Shown here: positions 27,024-37,400 of the stretch, piece by piece | Position numbering within the stretch: the first letter of the stretch is position 1 | Layout: the number at the start of each line of letters is the position of its first letter | DNA from: Bryum argenteum | Taxonomy: Eukaryota; Streptophyta; Bryopsida; Bryales; Bryaceae | Length of the DNA: 64,000 nt | Reading direction: 5' to 3' | Assembly (NCBI GenBank): GCA_037043015.1 | Contig: CM073323.1 | Location: 18,485,758-18,549,757 of the forward strand | The notes under the pieces: model-generated | What the model was told of the DNA's origin: nothing | The model's database searches: none | The model's input: the letters and a program-made list of their open reading frames with translations, nothing else | Made by a program: the position numbers and the translations under genes

Positions 27024-27513
27024 TCAACTTTAAAACGCACCAATTAATCATGTTTCTTGTTTCAAACGCAAAATAATGAACAAGCTTTGGGAGTAGATGC
27101 TTATTTCGTGGCTGGCTTATTGAGTGCAGCCTTGCCAGCTTGTTGAGGGCCTACCAGCCAAGAGCATAATTATCACATGTCTCTTTGGCTCCAAGCACGC
27201 CCTCTAACGCAATGATGGAGGGGTTTATTGAGGGAAAAATCTGGAGGAACCAATGGGGAGCCTCACCCTAAAGATTCGAGATTGACCGTCATTTGTCCAT
27301 ATCACAAGGTGGTAGTCCCAAAATAAGACTTCGAAGAACCCAACTATCAAGGAAGTTCATTAACCCCTAACTATCCATAAAAACTGAGTCGATCTTTTGC
27401 AATTTCGGGTAGCCTAGGTTTTTGAGTTAAAATTGACATTTTTGACTAATTTTTATGTAACACTATGTTGACTTGTGACATGTAGTGTTACATTTCCCAA
27501 TCAACATTTGTAA
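25239..27513. other. Intergenic, no gene seen
   Basis: This holds the TVP23 3' flank and AT-leaning sequence with a poly-A tract at 26993-27018. Around 25640-25730 a phrase containing TGATTTGATACCGAGA is repeated directly. Short ORFs here look random. Confidence 0.6.
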
Positions 27514-27914
27514 GAGCATCTCCACCAGTAAGCGGGGCCGCACTCGAAAATCTGAACCTTTTGGCGGGGTTGTAGGCTGGCCTCGCTGGTTGTAATTGTG
27601 AGTGCCCCACCAGTAAGGGGGCCTGGCCCGCCAATGGGGAGGTTCTTGGAACCCCCACTTCGTCTCCCAAAGCTGCTGGCTCTGTGCACTCTAAAAGAAA
27701 AGGCTAAAAAAGGTTGCATAAAAAGCTACAGTTGCAAGCTACAGTTGCTTACGATGGCACTGGAAAGGCTTGCCATTTTCCAGGGCCGCGCTACTTGTAT
27801 GGAGGCCCTGACCACTCCAGGCTGCCAAAAGTGCCCTTGGTGGGGTGATTGATTCTGCTACAAGAGCCCGCAGCTCCGTTTCGAGTGCGGCCCCGCTTAC
27901 TGGTGGAGATGCTA
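27514..27914. mobile_element. MITE with 35-bp terminal inverted repeats
   Basis: The element is 401 bp. Both ends carry AGCATCTCCACCAGTAAGCG, continuing as a matching GC-rich stretch to about 35 bp. The flanks are TAA on each side (27511-27513 and 27915-27917), as for PIF/Harbinger-related Tourist MITEs. It has no coding capacity. It sits in or beside a copy of the dispersed repeat noted at 28480-28710. Confidence 0.85.
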
Positions 27915-28479
27915 TAACACTAATCAGCAGCTCTTGTGTAGTGCAGGCTGGGGGAGAACAGTTGCTTGGAGAGAGAAGAGATGCTCCTACAACTTGCGTT
28001 CAGTTATATGGTATATAAGACATACTGAAACTTGAAATAGCCAGTTAGTTGCCCAGTTGACTTTGAAAAACCGTGCGCAAGTTGACTTGAATGTAGTGAT
28101 GCTTGTTCAGAGGGAATTTTCGACAACTGCGTTGATTTGATGATATCACAGACTCCGTCATGTAGACAGAGATCAAGTCAAGGGGATAATCCACAAGTCG
28201 GTCTATGTACAAGAATAGTAAGCCGTCAGGTAACTATACTCATTCACTTCAAATGCCATCTGTTATACTGTTATTTGTGTTGATCATGCAAGATAAGTAA
28301 AATTCAGTGAAGATTGGTTGCTCAAAATGGAAAGAATCAACGTGGTACAACTAGATGTCAATCACCTCTTGTAACTGAAATTGGCGGGGATCAAAGAACA
28401 TGGGGTGCCTGTACTCCAAGTCTGAACATTAATTTTGATTTAGCCGTACCAACAAGCCAAATTGTCACACGTCACCGTA

Positions 28480-28710
28480 CAGTTACAACACTAATAATCA
28501 AACCATAACACTAAATGTGAGAGCATGTAAACTTTCTTGCAAGTGGGGGAATTTATTGAAACAGGTGCAATTGGTGGCAAGAGACATTGATTGCAATGGC
28601 CGCCCACAAAGTGACTACTAATCTCAAGAGAGTTGAGAAATAGTGTTATTTCAGAAAAGTTACGCGTTAAGTCACTCTCCAACAACACTAATTAGCAACT
28701 CTTGTGTAAT
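28480..28710. repeat. Dispersed noncoding repeat, related copies at 27915-27940 and 32447-32561
   Basis: The right-hand part contains AACACTAATTAGCAACTCTT, which recurs with few changes at 27915-27940 and 32537-32561. The left-hand part (28490-28526) is the reverse complement of 32447-32481. The elements are AT-leaning, carry no ORF and may be members of a small MITE family with AACACTAA-type ends. Confidence 0.5.
28556..28672 (+). repeat. Left arm of an inverted repeat flanking the lipase gene
   Basis: Its reverse complement is clearly similar to 31640-31757, with shared blocks such as CAACTCTCTTGAGATTAGT and ATTGCAATCAATGT. The two arms enclose the lipase-like gene and about 3 kb of DNA. 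Confidence 0.6.
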
Positions 28711-28728
28711 GCTCACGTCAATTACTCA

Positions 28729-28780
28729 CGAGATTGACGAGATTGGCCACGAGATTGGCCACGAGATTGGCCACGATTGG
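28729..28780 (+). repeat. Short tandem repeat, 12-bp unit
   Basis: The unit GAGATTGGCCAC is repeated about three and a half times, preceded by a degenerate unit. Confidence 0.85.
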
Positions 28781-29264
28781 ATATTGCGAAGATGCGGCAC
28801 TAATTAATGTGCCGGGTGGTACGGTGCCAGTGATGTATATGTGAACAAAGTCATTGATACTGTAATCATGCTCTTCGAAGGCGAAAAGCAAATGGGACGT
28901 CGTGAAATTCCATTCGTGGCCGTTTCGGTCAATAATTAGTCACCTAGGAGAATAAAACACCAAGCCTCATGTAGGAATTGGTAAATTCTCCACCGCCTCA
29001 GCCAGTGCAGAGTAATGTAGCACCTCTGCAATTGTAGATTCTGCCCATTTGTGCATTTCAGACTATCCGACAAACCGCAGAATTACATACTGTAGTGCGC
29101 TCTTATAATTCTGAAGTCTGAAGCCTGTGACTCAGAACGCAGCTTGAGAGTTTACTTACAATCTCCTTCCTTTCGCTGCGAATGATCATATTCAACTGGA
29201 GCGAATATAATCCGGAACTTCATCAAGTTGATTAACATACGACAACTCGATGAACTTACGATTA

Positions 29265-29280
29265 CAACTTGATCAAGTTG
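29265..29280. repeat. 16-bp perfect palindrome
   Basis: CAACTTGATCAAGTTG is self-complementary. It lies in a run of AACTT/AAGTTG words (29215-29330), a few hundred bases upstream of the lipase-like gene. It could be a regulatory site or simply a repeat. Confidence 0.5.
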
Positions 29281-29743
29281 ATGAAGTTGAAATTACGGCT
29301 GCAACTTGTTCATCAACTTCATCAAGTTGCAGAAGACCGAGATCTGTGTAGTTCACAAAACCTTTTAATTAACTGCTGCGCGGTATTGTGATGTAGTTGC
29401 AATGCTAGCCATAATCGGTTTATCTGCATTATTCGGTAGCGCAAGTTCCTGCTTTCTGTATTGGTCGTGAATATGGGTGGTAGTTTTCGAACAAACATTC
29501 CGAACTATTACAAGTTTTTGGAATTCGTCGGGCTTTATATTGTGTCTGTGACCTCAGTTGCTAACTAGCACCAGCGTTGCAGGATCCGCAACCTCATTCG
29601 TGTATAGCAGATGATTGGAGCTTTCTGTCGTGGTTTACATTAAGTTGCAGAGAGTAGCTAGGTCTCGGAATCGGTGATCTAGCAAGCGATAATCAATTAG
29701 CTGCACTGATTCAGGTTCTTGCGTTCTGAATTATTCGTGAAAG

Positions 29744-31603
29744 ATGGGAATATCATCATTTCTTGGGGACGTGTTCGAAAAAGTAGGTGACATAGCTGAG
29801 CACGTGCAGACGAGAATAGAAACGAACAAGACATGTAAGAAACTGAGGAAGGATGTCGAGGCATCGGTGGCGAGAGCAGTGCAAGCCGGGAGATCGCCAT
29901 ACGAGGAAATGTTTCGAGATGCGAGCCTGCAGGAGGTGCTGGCGATGAGTGTGGATAGCGTGTACTATCGTGACCACAGCGGCATGGACTTGAAGTACAT
30001 TGTGAAACCGCTCGTGGAAGGGGAGTACGAAGTGGACGAGCGGATGGCGCACTTTACGTCCAACTTGTACTGGACGCGGCTTGAAAGCATCAGCGAGCAG
30101 GAGGAGAAAGATGCCCGGATCAAGCACTACGTTCGCCGCCCCGTCAACCCCTGTGCCTCGGCCCCGAAACTGATCATCGCCATCCGCGGCACCAAGCTCA
30201 GCAGCGTCCATGATCTCGTGGACGACGTGAGAATCTCCGCGACCACCATCGGGTTCGCCGGTCGCCTCAAGCAGGGCTTAGACCTCGTCAAAAAAATCAT
30301 CCAGGAGTACAAAAAATGGCAACAGGAAGACGACGCCGATTACTCACAGGTCGACGGCTCCGAAACAGATATTGACAAGAGGCTGGTACTCAGCACTCTA
30401 GTGCCCGATCGAGTGGAACATCTAGGATATCAATGCGATGTGTGCAGTACATACCCCATTTTTGGGATCCGTTACAGTTCCATCAGGTTTGTATTCAACA
30501 ACTTCTTGGAACCCATTTGGATACGGGATGCGAAACGAACTATTCTGAGTATACAACATTGCAACACTTACAGTAACAGTATCTGATATTCCATGTGCCT
30601 GATGTGGAGTGAGAACCCTCGATCCATGGCAGCATTCCATGTATAATCGAGTCTATGAAGTGAGTATTTGAGCCATGAGGGACCAGGAGACTGATCGTGT
30701 TTGCAATTTGTCAGGAATCAGAACTATGACTTGTGTCAAGAGTGCTTCCAAGAGCACGGAGCTCTAAAAGACTACACGAAGATTGAGAAGCCAAAGGCCA
30801 CTTTATGCAGGGACATATACATCACGGGGCATTCTCTTGGGGCAGCGCTAGCGCTGCAAATCGGGAAGAAGCTAGCGTCAGAGGAGAGTCAGCGCTACAA
30901 CGTGCACTGCTTCAACCCCCCGTTTCTGACGATTGTGCAGTTGATACAGGAGAAGACTCGCATATCCAAGGCGAAGCGTATGTTGCGGAAGTCGCACCTG
31001 CACCTGGAGCCGTTGATAAACGCGGCTTCGCATGGATAGAGCGTGACGAAGGCACTGGCGGTGATGATACTGAATAAGGAGCAGTTGAGGACGGAGGTGG
31101 TGCACTTCCTGACCTTGACCGATTGGGTGCCAGTGATGTACATCAACGCCCGCGACGATATCTGCAGGAGGTTCAAGAAGCATTACAAGCTGAAGCAGAA
31201 AGCCTCGGCGGGATTCGAGGTAGACTCGCAGGCTCTGGTGTCGCAAGTGCTTGGTCACCGCGCTGTGTTCTCGTCGCTGGTGCCGTCCGTGGACATGCGC
31301 ATCAGCAACCTTTCAGTGAATTCCCATGCTGTCAAGAATTGGTACCGGAGCCCTACAATCGATAAGTTCCGCCAGTATCGCCTGCTCCCGGGCGTTGCAG
31401 CCGAACTTCTCGTTTCCATTGATGAATTCGTCAAAGGATTTCTTCACGGATTGCTTCACCCCCCTGATTCCGCTCAAGAGGAAGACGCTATTCTCGAAGA
31501 AGCTTATCTCGAAGAAGACGCTAATCTCGAAGACGCTCTCGAAGACATTTGTCTCGACGACGACACGCTTTTCTCGACGACGGAAACTGAACTGGTGACT
31601 TAA
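29744..31603 (+). pseudogene. Lipase-like alpha/beta hydrolase with an inserted ZZ zinc finger; in-frame TAG
   Basis: Exons are 29744-30486 and 30715-31603, with a GT-AG intron in phase 2. The N-terminal part reads PKLIIAIRGTKLSS, the strand before the oxyanion region of Lipase_3-type hydrolases. A ZZ-type zinc finger follows (CDVCSTYPIFGIRYSSIR across the intron, then YDLCQECF). Next comes the nucleophile elbow ITGHSLGAALA. TAG 31037-31039 then interrupts an otherwise open frame. The later part, with LTLTDWVPVMY (candidate catalytic Asp) and NSHAVKNWY (candidate His), would be lost, leaving 355 of 543 residues. The C-terminus is an acidic repeat (LEEDANLEDALED). It is either a recent nonsense allele or a base error in the assembly. 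The rest of the frame is clean, so inactivation, if real, is young. Confidence 0.75.
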
Positions 31604-31639
31604 TTAGTATTTTGTGGAGATTACAACTGTAATGAGTTA

Positions 31640-31757
31640 TTTCTGGTAAATACAGTAACACTTTTTCTTAACTCTCTTGAGATTAGTGTTCACTTTGGGC
31701 TCCTATTGCAATCAATGTTCCTTGTCTTTTCTTCAAAACACCAATTGCAACCGGGCA
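31640..31757 (-). repeat. Right arm of the inverted repeat flanking the lipase gene
   Basis: This is the partner of 28556-28672 in opposite orientation. It begins just after the stop codon at 31603, so it overlaps the likely 3' UTR. Confidence 0.6.
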
Positions 31758-32028
31758 CAATTAAGCTAAGGGTGTTCAAAAAAGTTGTCCCCAGTACAAT
31801 TTCAGCTCATGTAAGTCTGTCAAACATGTCCATCTTCTAAATTAAGTTAAGTATGAGAACACCAAATGAGGTTTCAATTTACAACACTTAGAACCTACAA
31901 AAAAAAAGTTTCATTCGCATTGAAGAATATTAAGAGTTTTTATTAGGTATTTTAGTTGAAAAAGTAAGTTATGTCCTAATTACACAAAATCCTTCGATAC
32001 AATCATTCGATACATCAAATGATCACCC

Positions 32029-32115
32029 TATTTTATATAATGCACAAGTACATGTAAGTCATTTTGATACCATTTTTGGATATGACTTACATGAACTTGT
32101 GCATTATATAAAATA
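32029..32115. repeat. Near-perfect hairpin, 34-bp stem and 19-nt loop
   Basis: The arms 32029-32062 and 32082-32115 pair with a single mismatch. The arm contains ATAATGCACAAG and CATGTAAGTCAT, and the loop is 32063-32081. The size fits a small foldback element or a young plant small-RNA precursor. No target is known. Confidence 0.75.
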
Positions 32116-33000
32116 CTTAGTTTGACAAATAAACAATTAACAATTTTTGCACCATGATGCCTACAAATCCCACCAATATGCAATTTACTGTGGAGGGTTC
32201 AATGATCCAAAAATGAAAATTTGAATAATTTTTTTTCTTAGGAATGTGCATCTTGATCCCAATTACATATACAATATTTTAAAATGATTTTGTACTCTTT
32301 ATAACTGATAAAAATGGAAAAAAATGATGAACTGGATGTTTCAATCAAAAATCACCTAATTAGTCTTGACAAAAAGTGATACCCATACCTTGACTGTGCC
32401 CAACCACTTCCAATAAATTCTTCCATTCGCAAAAAAGTTGGGATGCTCTTACATTTAGTGTTATAATTTGACGATTCGTGTTGTAACACTATGGTGACAC
32501 TTGAAATTTAGTATAACTATTCGCATATGACGTTTATAACACTAATTAACTACACTTGTGTCTTGATCTTACTAAGTTTATGAGTTGATGCTACAGTCTC
32601 TATTACTAATTGTCTCACTAGGTACGGACATTATTGTTTTTGGCACAAATAAAAGATTTCCTATACTATAGAGGTGTTAAGGTAACACATACCTTCCTCC
32701 TTCTTTAGTGAAGAGGAACAATTGTCTGGGGGAGGTTAGGGTTAGAATAGGCGACTAGGTATGTTATTCATATTGACTTTGACACCATAACAAAAGCTGC
32801 ACTATTAGAAATGCATGTCCAAATGAGCATTCTATTCTTTATATTCTAGAAAAACAATAGAATTGCCTTGATTTTTGCACTTGACATGGATGGGATTCAT
32901 AATCAACAAATTCATGAAAGTGGATCAGGAGACTGCAACAAAACTATGTTGATTTGGAGAGAAAGAAAAGAAACATTTCTTAAGTGGATAAAAAGCAGGA

Positions 33001-33100
33001 TGTCAATCCGGACGTCTTTTGGGTTTTTTTGGTCGGACGGACGTCCGTCCAGGACCGTCCGGACGTCCGTCCGGGGGGTAAATCGGAATTACTATGCATG
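33001..33100 (+). repeat. Palindrome-rich block, possible left end of a multigene unit
   Basis: It contains the 16-bp palindrome GGACGGACGTCCGTCC and further CCGGACGTCCG words. At 33069-33092 the motif GTCCGGGGGGTAAAT continues to GGAATTAC. The same motif with about two changes lies inverted at 46730-46754, also beside palindromes. A shared GTCA..CGGACGT lies further out on both sides. Confidence 0.5.
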
Positions 33101-33159
33101 TAGTAAATTTTTTAACCGTCAGATCGTATTGAAAATCGCATCGTAGCCGTTCAAATAGT

Positions 33160-33661
33160 GTTGTGAGTGTAGGTGATTACCGTTGGATTGAATCGGGCGG
33201 CCAAGGACCGTCCGATTGGCCTTGCCGACCGACCGGTCGACGCTGCGTCGGATCGGTCGCAATGACGGATCGGCCGCTGATCGGCCGGCCATCGCCGTCC
33301 GACGGTCGCGGGTTGGCCGGCCGTCGGAAGGGCCCCGGCCGGTCGGCGTCGGCCGACCGATCGGTCGCGACCGCCGGTCGGCGGCGGCCGTCCGATCGGT
33401 CGCGGATCGGCGTCGGCCGACCAATCGGTCGCGATCTCCGTCGGCCGTCCGATCGGCCGCGACCGGCGGTCGGCGGCGGCCGTCCGATCGGTCGGCCGAC
33501 GGTCGGTCGGGCCGCCGGTGATCGGTCGGGTCGGCCGGGCCGATCGGTCGGTCGGCCGCGGCCGACGGTCGTCGGCCGGTCGCCGGGCCGTCGGTCGGGC
33601 CGGGCCGGCGGCCATCGGCCGTCCGATCTAGGTCGCCCGCCGGCCCATGCGACCGCTGGCC
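33160..33661. repeat. GC-rich CGGTCG island 1
   Basis: About 500 bp consist of permuted words such as CGGTCG, GATCGG, GGCCGACCG and GGCCGTCCGATCGG. Long ORFs across it in most frames come from the absence of AT-rich stop codons and from the repetition. The island ends at a TATA box. Confidence 0.9.
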
Positions 33662-33668
33662 TATATAA
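33662..33668 (+). promoter_or_regulatory. TATA box of an orphan promoter
   Basis: TATATAA is followed by GGGCCGACCGCCTCCACTCT and CCTCACTTCTTTCC. Nearly the same downstream block follows the TATAAAAGG of family B copy 1 (minus strand, 46263-46255). No gene of family A, B or C follows it, so it looks like a promoter left without its gene. Confidence 0.6.
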
Positions 33669-33850
33669 GGGCCGACCGCCTCCACTCTCCTCACTTCTTT
33701 CCTTCGTTATCGTGTCGGGGTTGTCGGGACGATGGACCGGGCGCGCCGTCCGACCATGGTCCTGGTCGTCCTCGGCTTCTGGGACTGTCGGTGACATAAC
33801 GGGTTTTTTATAATTTACATGGGGTAAATTACCGTCGGACAGGTGGCCGA

Positions 33851-34170
33851 TCGCACCCCCGTCCGACCGTTTGACCGGCCGACCGCACCCCCGTCCGACC
33901 GTTCGACCGGCCGACCGGTGCCGGGACCGACGTTCCCTAGGCCGACCGGTGTGCGGACGGGTGAGGTCGGCCGCCGACCGGCCCCGAGACCGGCGAGGTC
34001 GGCCGCCGACCGGGGTGACGACCGGCGAGGTCGGCCGCCGACCGGTTAGCGGACCGGCGAGGTCGGCCGCCGACCGGTTAGCGGACCGGCGAAGTCGGCC
34101 GCCGACCGCTGTGGCGACCGGTGAGGTCGGCCGCCGACTGCTGTGGCGACCGGCGAGGTCGGCTGGCTAC
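33851..34170. repeat. Minisatellite, 32-bp period, within GC-rich island 2
   Basis: From 33963 the word GAGGTCGGCCGCCGAC (one copy with GAAG, another ending GACTG) recurs at exact 32-bp steps (33963, 33995, 34027, 34059, 34091, 34123; a seventh, truncated, at 34155). The preceding stretch, with GCACCCCCGTCCGACCG, also repeats at 32 bp. The array lies just upstream of the hAT copy 1 TATA box. Confidence 0.9.
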
Positions 34171-34238
34171 GAAGGCCCGACCACTTGAATTTCAACGGTA
34201 GAAATTCAAATTTCAACGGTCAAATTCAGGGTTGAAGG

Positions 34239-34245
34239 TATATAA
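34239..34245 (+). promoter_or_regulatory. TATA box of hAT copy 1
   Basis: TATATAA lies about 70 bp after the island and about 200 bp before ATG 34446. The following bases (CACAAGGCCTCATTTCACTT) resemble those after the hAT copy 2 TATA box. Confidence 0.65.
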
Positions 34246-34445
34246 GAGAAGAGACACAAGGCCTCATTTCACTTCCGAATTGTGAATGCGACCCAACGTC
34301 TCTAAGCTGCATAACTTTATGTTATGTGTCCGTTGCTTGGTAGGTATTGAGTTCGGAAGTGCAGAGTTCGTTTACGAACTCTTGACATTTTTTTCTACAT
34401 ATCTACTACCACGTTTGATCATTTTGAGGTGTCCTACCTATCAAA

Positions 34446-37400
34446 ATGGCCAACAAATCATCCTCACCTTGGTTAACTGATGTTCATGAAGTACAAGGCC
34501 AACCTACCACGACCCCAACGGTCCAATGCAATCTCTGTCATAGGGTTATGAGCAAGAGGCTAGAACGGCAGCTCAGTCACCTTGGTTATGAAGGCAAGCG
34601 TGGAGTCCGCCTTAATACAATTACGCTTTGTCCAAAATTGAACACCCGAGTGATGGATTTATTTTGAAGATGTGACGGGCGGTTCCCTCCACATAATGGA
34701 GAAATGAGCGGTGCACATTCAATACCATCGTCATCAGAAGTTCCGAATGTTGGCACGCCAAGGTCCACTGGTGGAGACTCTTGCGTGGGATCTTCTCAAG
34801 CTACCCCTTCAATTCCATCAACACCTTTAGTTGGATCAATCTCCGCCGTTCCTAACTTCGCGGGACAAGTGAGGGTTGGTGGGCATATGAATAGGGCGAT
34901 GAAACAATCTGTGATTGAAGATGGTTTTGCTGAAGCGGATAGGCGGGAACTAGACATACTTTGGGCAAAGTTTTTCTATGAAGCAAACGTACCGTTTGCT
35001 GTAGCACGGAATCCGATCTTCAAGGAAGCCGTAATGAAAACTGCGTCTTTCCGAAAACCATATGTCCCTCCTTCTTACCATGACATTCGAACAAAGTTGT
35101 TGGGACAAGTAAAAAGTGATCTAGAAGGAAAACTAGATAGTAGACTCAAGGAGAGCCTTCGGAAGTTCGGGGGAACTTTAGCCATGGATGGATGGTCATC
35201 TGTGAGTAGTCGCCCTCTTGTGAATGCAATGCTAGTGACTCCTGCTGGAGAGCTTTTTCTTGGCGCCGTCGATACTACTGGCAAAGAAAAGACAGCAATG
35301 TATATGGCCTCTATCATGGTCAAGTTCATCAAACAAGTTGGCCCTGAGAACGTTGTCCAAGTCCGCACGGACAACGCTTAAATGATTAATGCCTCTCGAT
35401 TAGTCGTTGAGGATTATCCCCATATATTCATTCGAGGATGCGCCACGCATGCAATGGATTTGTTGTTGGAAGATTGGGGAAAGGCGTCATGGGTGAAAGA
35501 AACTTTGGAGAAGGCCAAGGGCTTGGTCAAGTTCATTAAAAATCGTCAAATGCCTTTAGCCGTGTTTCGTAAACACGAGACAAGGTTTAGCCTATTGATG
35601 CCTGGGAAAACAAGATTTGCGTGCAATTTTATAATGATAGATCGCTTATTGCAGGTTCGCGATTTTTTGGAGCAAACTGTTGTAGATCCCCAAATGGTTG
35701 TCATATGCCTCGAAGAAGTCTCTATCGACTAGAGATAAATTACTAGAGTCCCGCAACGTAAGAAAAGTGGTTTTGGATGACGGTTTAAAGCGTTGTACAA
35801 ACTTCCGAGATATGGTGGCCCCAGAGTGTATGCTCTTCTTCGGGAATTCGACGACAAAGAAGGAGCCTTGTACGGGCAAGGCTTTGCATATCGTTCGTCG
35901 GCCGAGAAGCATGTACTGACGCTATCTACAGAACCATTTTCTCTTCCGACGGATTTAGCGGACATTGCGAAGGAGAACTTTTACGCAAGGAAAAAGATGA
36001 TGACAACAGATCTGCTCTGTGCTGGTGCACTTTTGAATCCTTATTTACTACATGACAAAGAGTTAGCGGATGATACCGAGGTCCGCATGGGTGCGGGCGT
36101 GTTCTAAAAACTCTATGTGCTCCGGGCACTTATCATGATGTGGCGAATGAATATATGGCATTTCGAATGAGGAGTGCACCATTTCATGAGATGTTGGATC
36201 CTACTGAGTCGAAATGTTCTCCATTTGTTTGGTGGGAAATTGAAGGGTTTGTTGGAAAACTCCTTGCTCCGATTGCAAAGCGAATCCTAGCTCAAACGGT
36301 GTCATCGTCGGCGTGCGAACGCAATTGGAGCAGTTACTCTTTCGTTCACGATAGGAAGCGGAATCGGTTGCTACCGGAAAGGGCTGATGACTTGGTCTTT
36401 GTATACACCAACTCAAAGTTACTTGCAAACGCAAAGTTAACGGATGAGAAGAGGTGGTACTCGGAGAACTTGGATGTAGAGGATCGTGACATACGTGACT
36501 CCGAGGATGAAGAAACCCCCCATAACTCAATTGGTGAAGGCTTTTCGGATCACGTCTTAGAGGACCTAGAAGATGACCTCAATAGCATCCCCGCTATGAG
36601 CTTGCAAGATGATTTGAACGTCCCGAACACCATGTGAGAGCGTGTAAGCTCTCTTTTGCTTAAGTGTTACTAATAATGGATTTTTATTAATGAATTGTTT
36701 GCAAACCATGACATCTTGAGGTAATTTGATGAATTTATGATAATTGAGTTTTGAATGCAATAGGTATATTAAAGATTAGTTGTCGCAAGGCCTTTGGTAG
36801 ATTATTTAGCATGAATTTTGAGCTTAGTTTAGATTAGGAGTGATTGGTTCGATAAGGAAGGACTAGAGGAGGTAAAAAGCCCCCTAGTGGATCCTTGGTT
36901 CGATAAGGAAGGACTAGAGGAGGTAAAAAGCCCCCTAGTGGATCCTTGGTTTGATTAGCGTAAGAATTAGGGACTTGGAGTTGGGTTAGAAATTTACCAT
37001 GGGCCTTGTACAAGTAGTCTTTGATGTCCTTGTTGTGTTTGAAATTTGGTTGTTGAGAGATTCATTCATCTAACCTTGTGGTAGCATGTGGGAGCTACAT
37101 CCATTGATGAAGTCGTTGATAGGATGGAGGCTTCAAGGACGGAGCGCATGGAGTGGCGGTCATTCATCCATGCCTTAGTTAGGGCTTAGGCCTTAGTTAG
37201 GGTTATGGTGAGCCGCCTCTTTAGCGGCTCCCATTTGGTACTTAATAGCTTGTTTCAAGCTATCATCACCTCTTCCATTTCCTCTTAGTTTAGGTTAGAG
37301 TAGGAGAAGGGAGGCCTTGGGCCCCCTTCTCCTCCATTTTGTTCACCTACCTATTCATCTATGTAGTTAGGAGGAGGAAGGCCATGGGCCTCCTTTTTCT

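Noticed and set aside
28729..28780. CRISPR-like short repeats
   Set aside because: It is a simple 12-bp tandem repeat without spacers, in a plant nuclear context.
30805..31258. Alternative-frame ORFs over the lipase exon 2
   Set aside because: They lack family similarity, while the main frame carries GHSLG and the ZZ finger.
33151..33813. Long overlapping ORFs of 150-216 codons on both strands in GC island 1, rich in Arg, Pro, Asp and Ser
   Set aside because: All frames are open because CGGTCG-type words contain no stop codons. The peptides are repeats of the same words and no start or conserved block is seen. The same applies to 41364-41860, 46089-46622 and 50762-51337.
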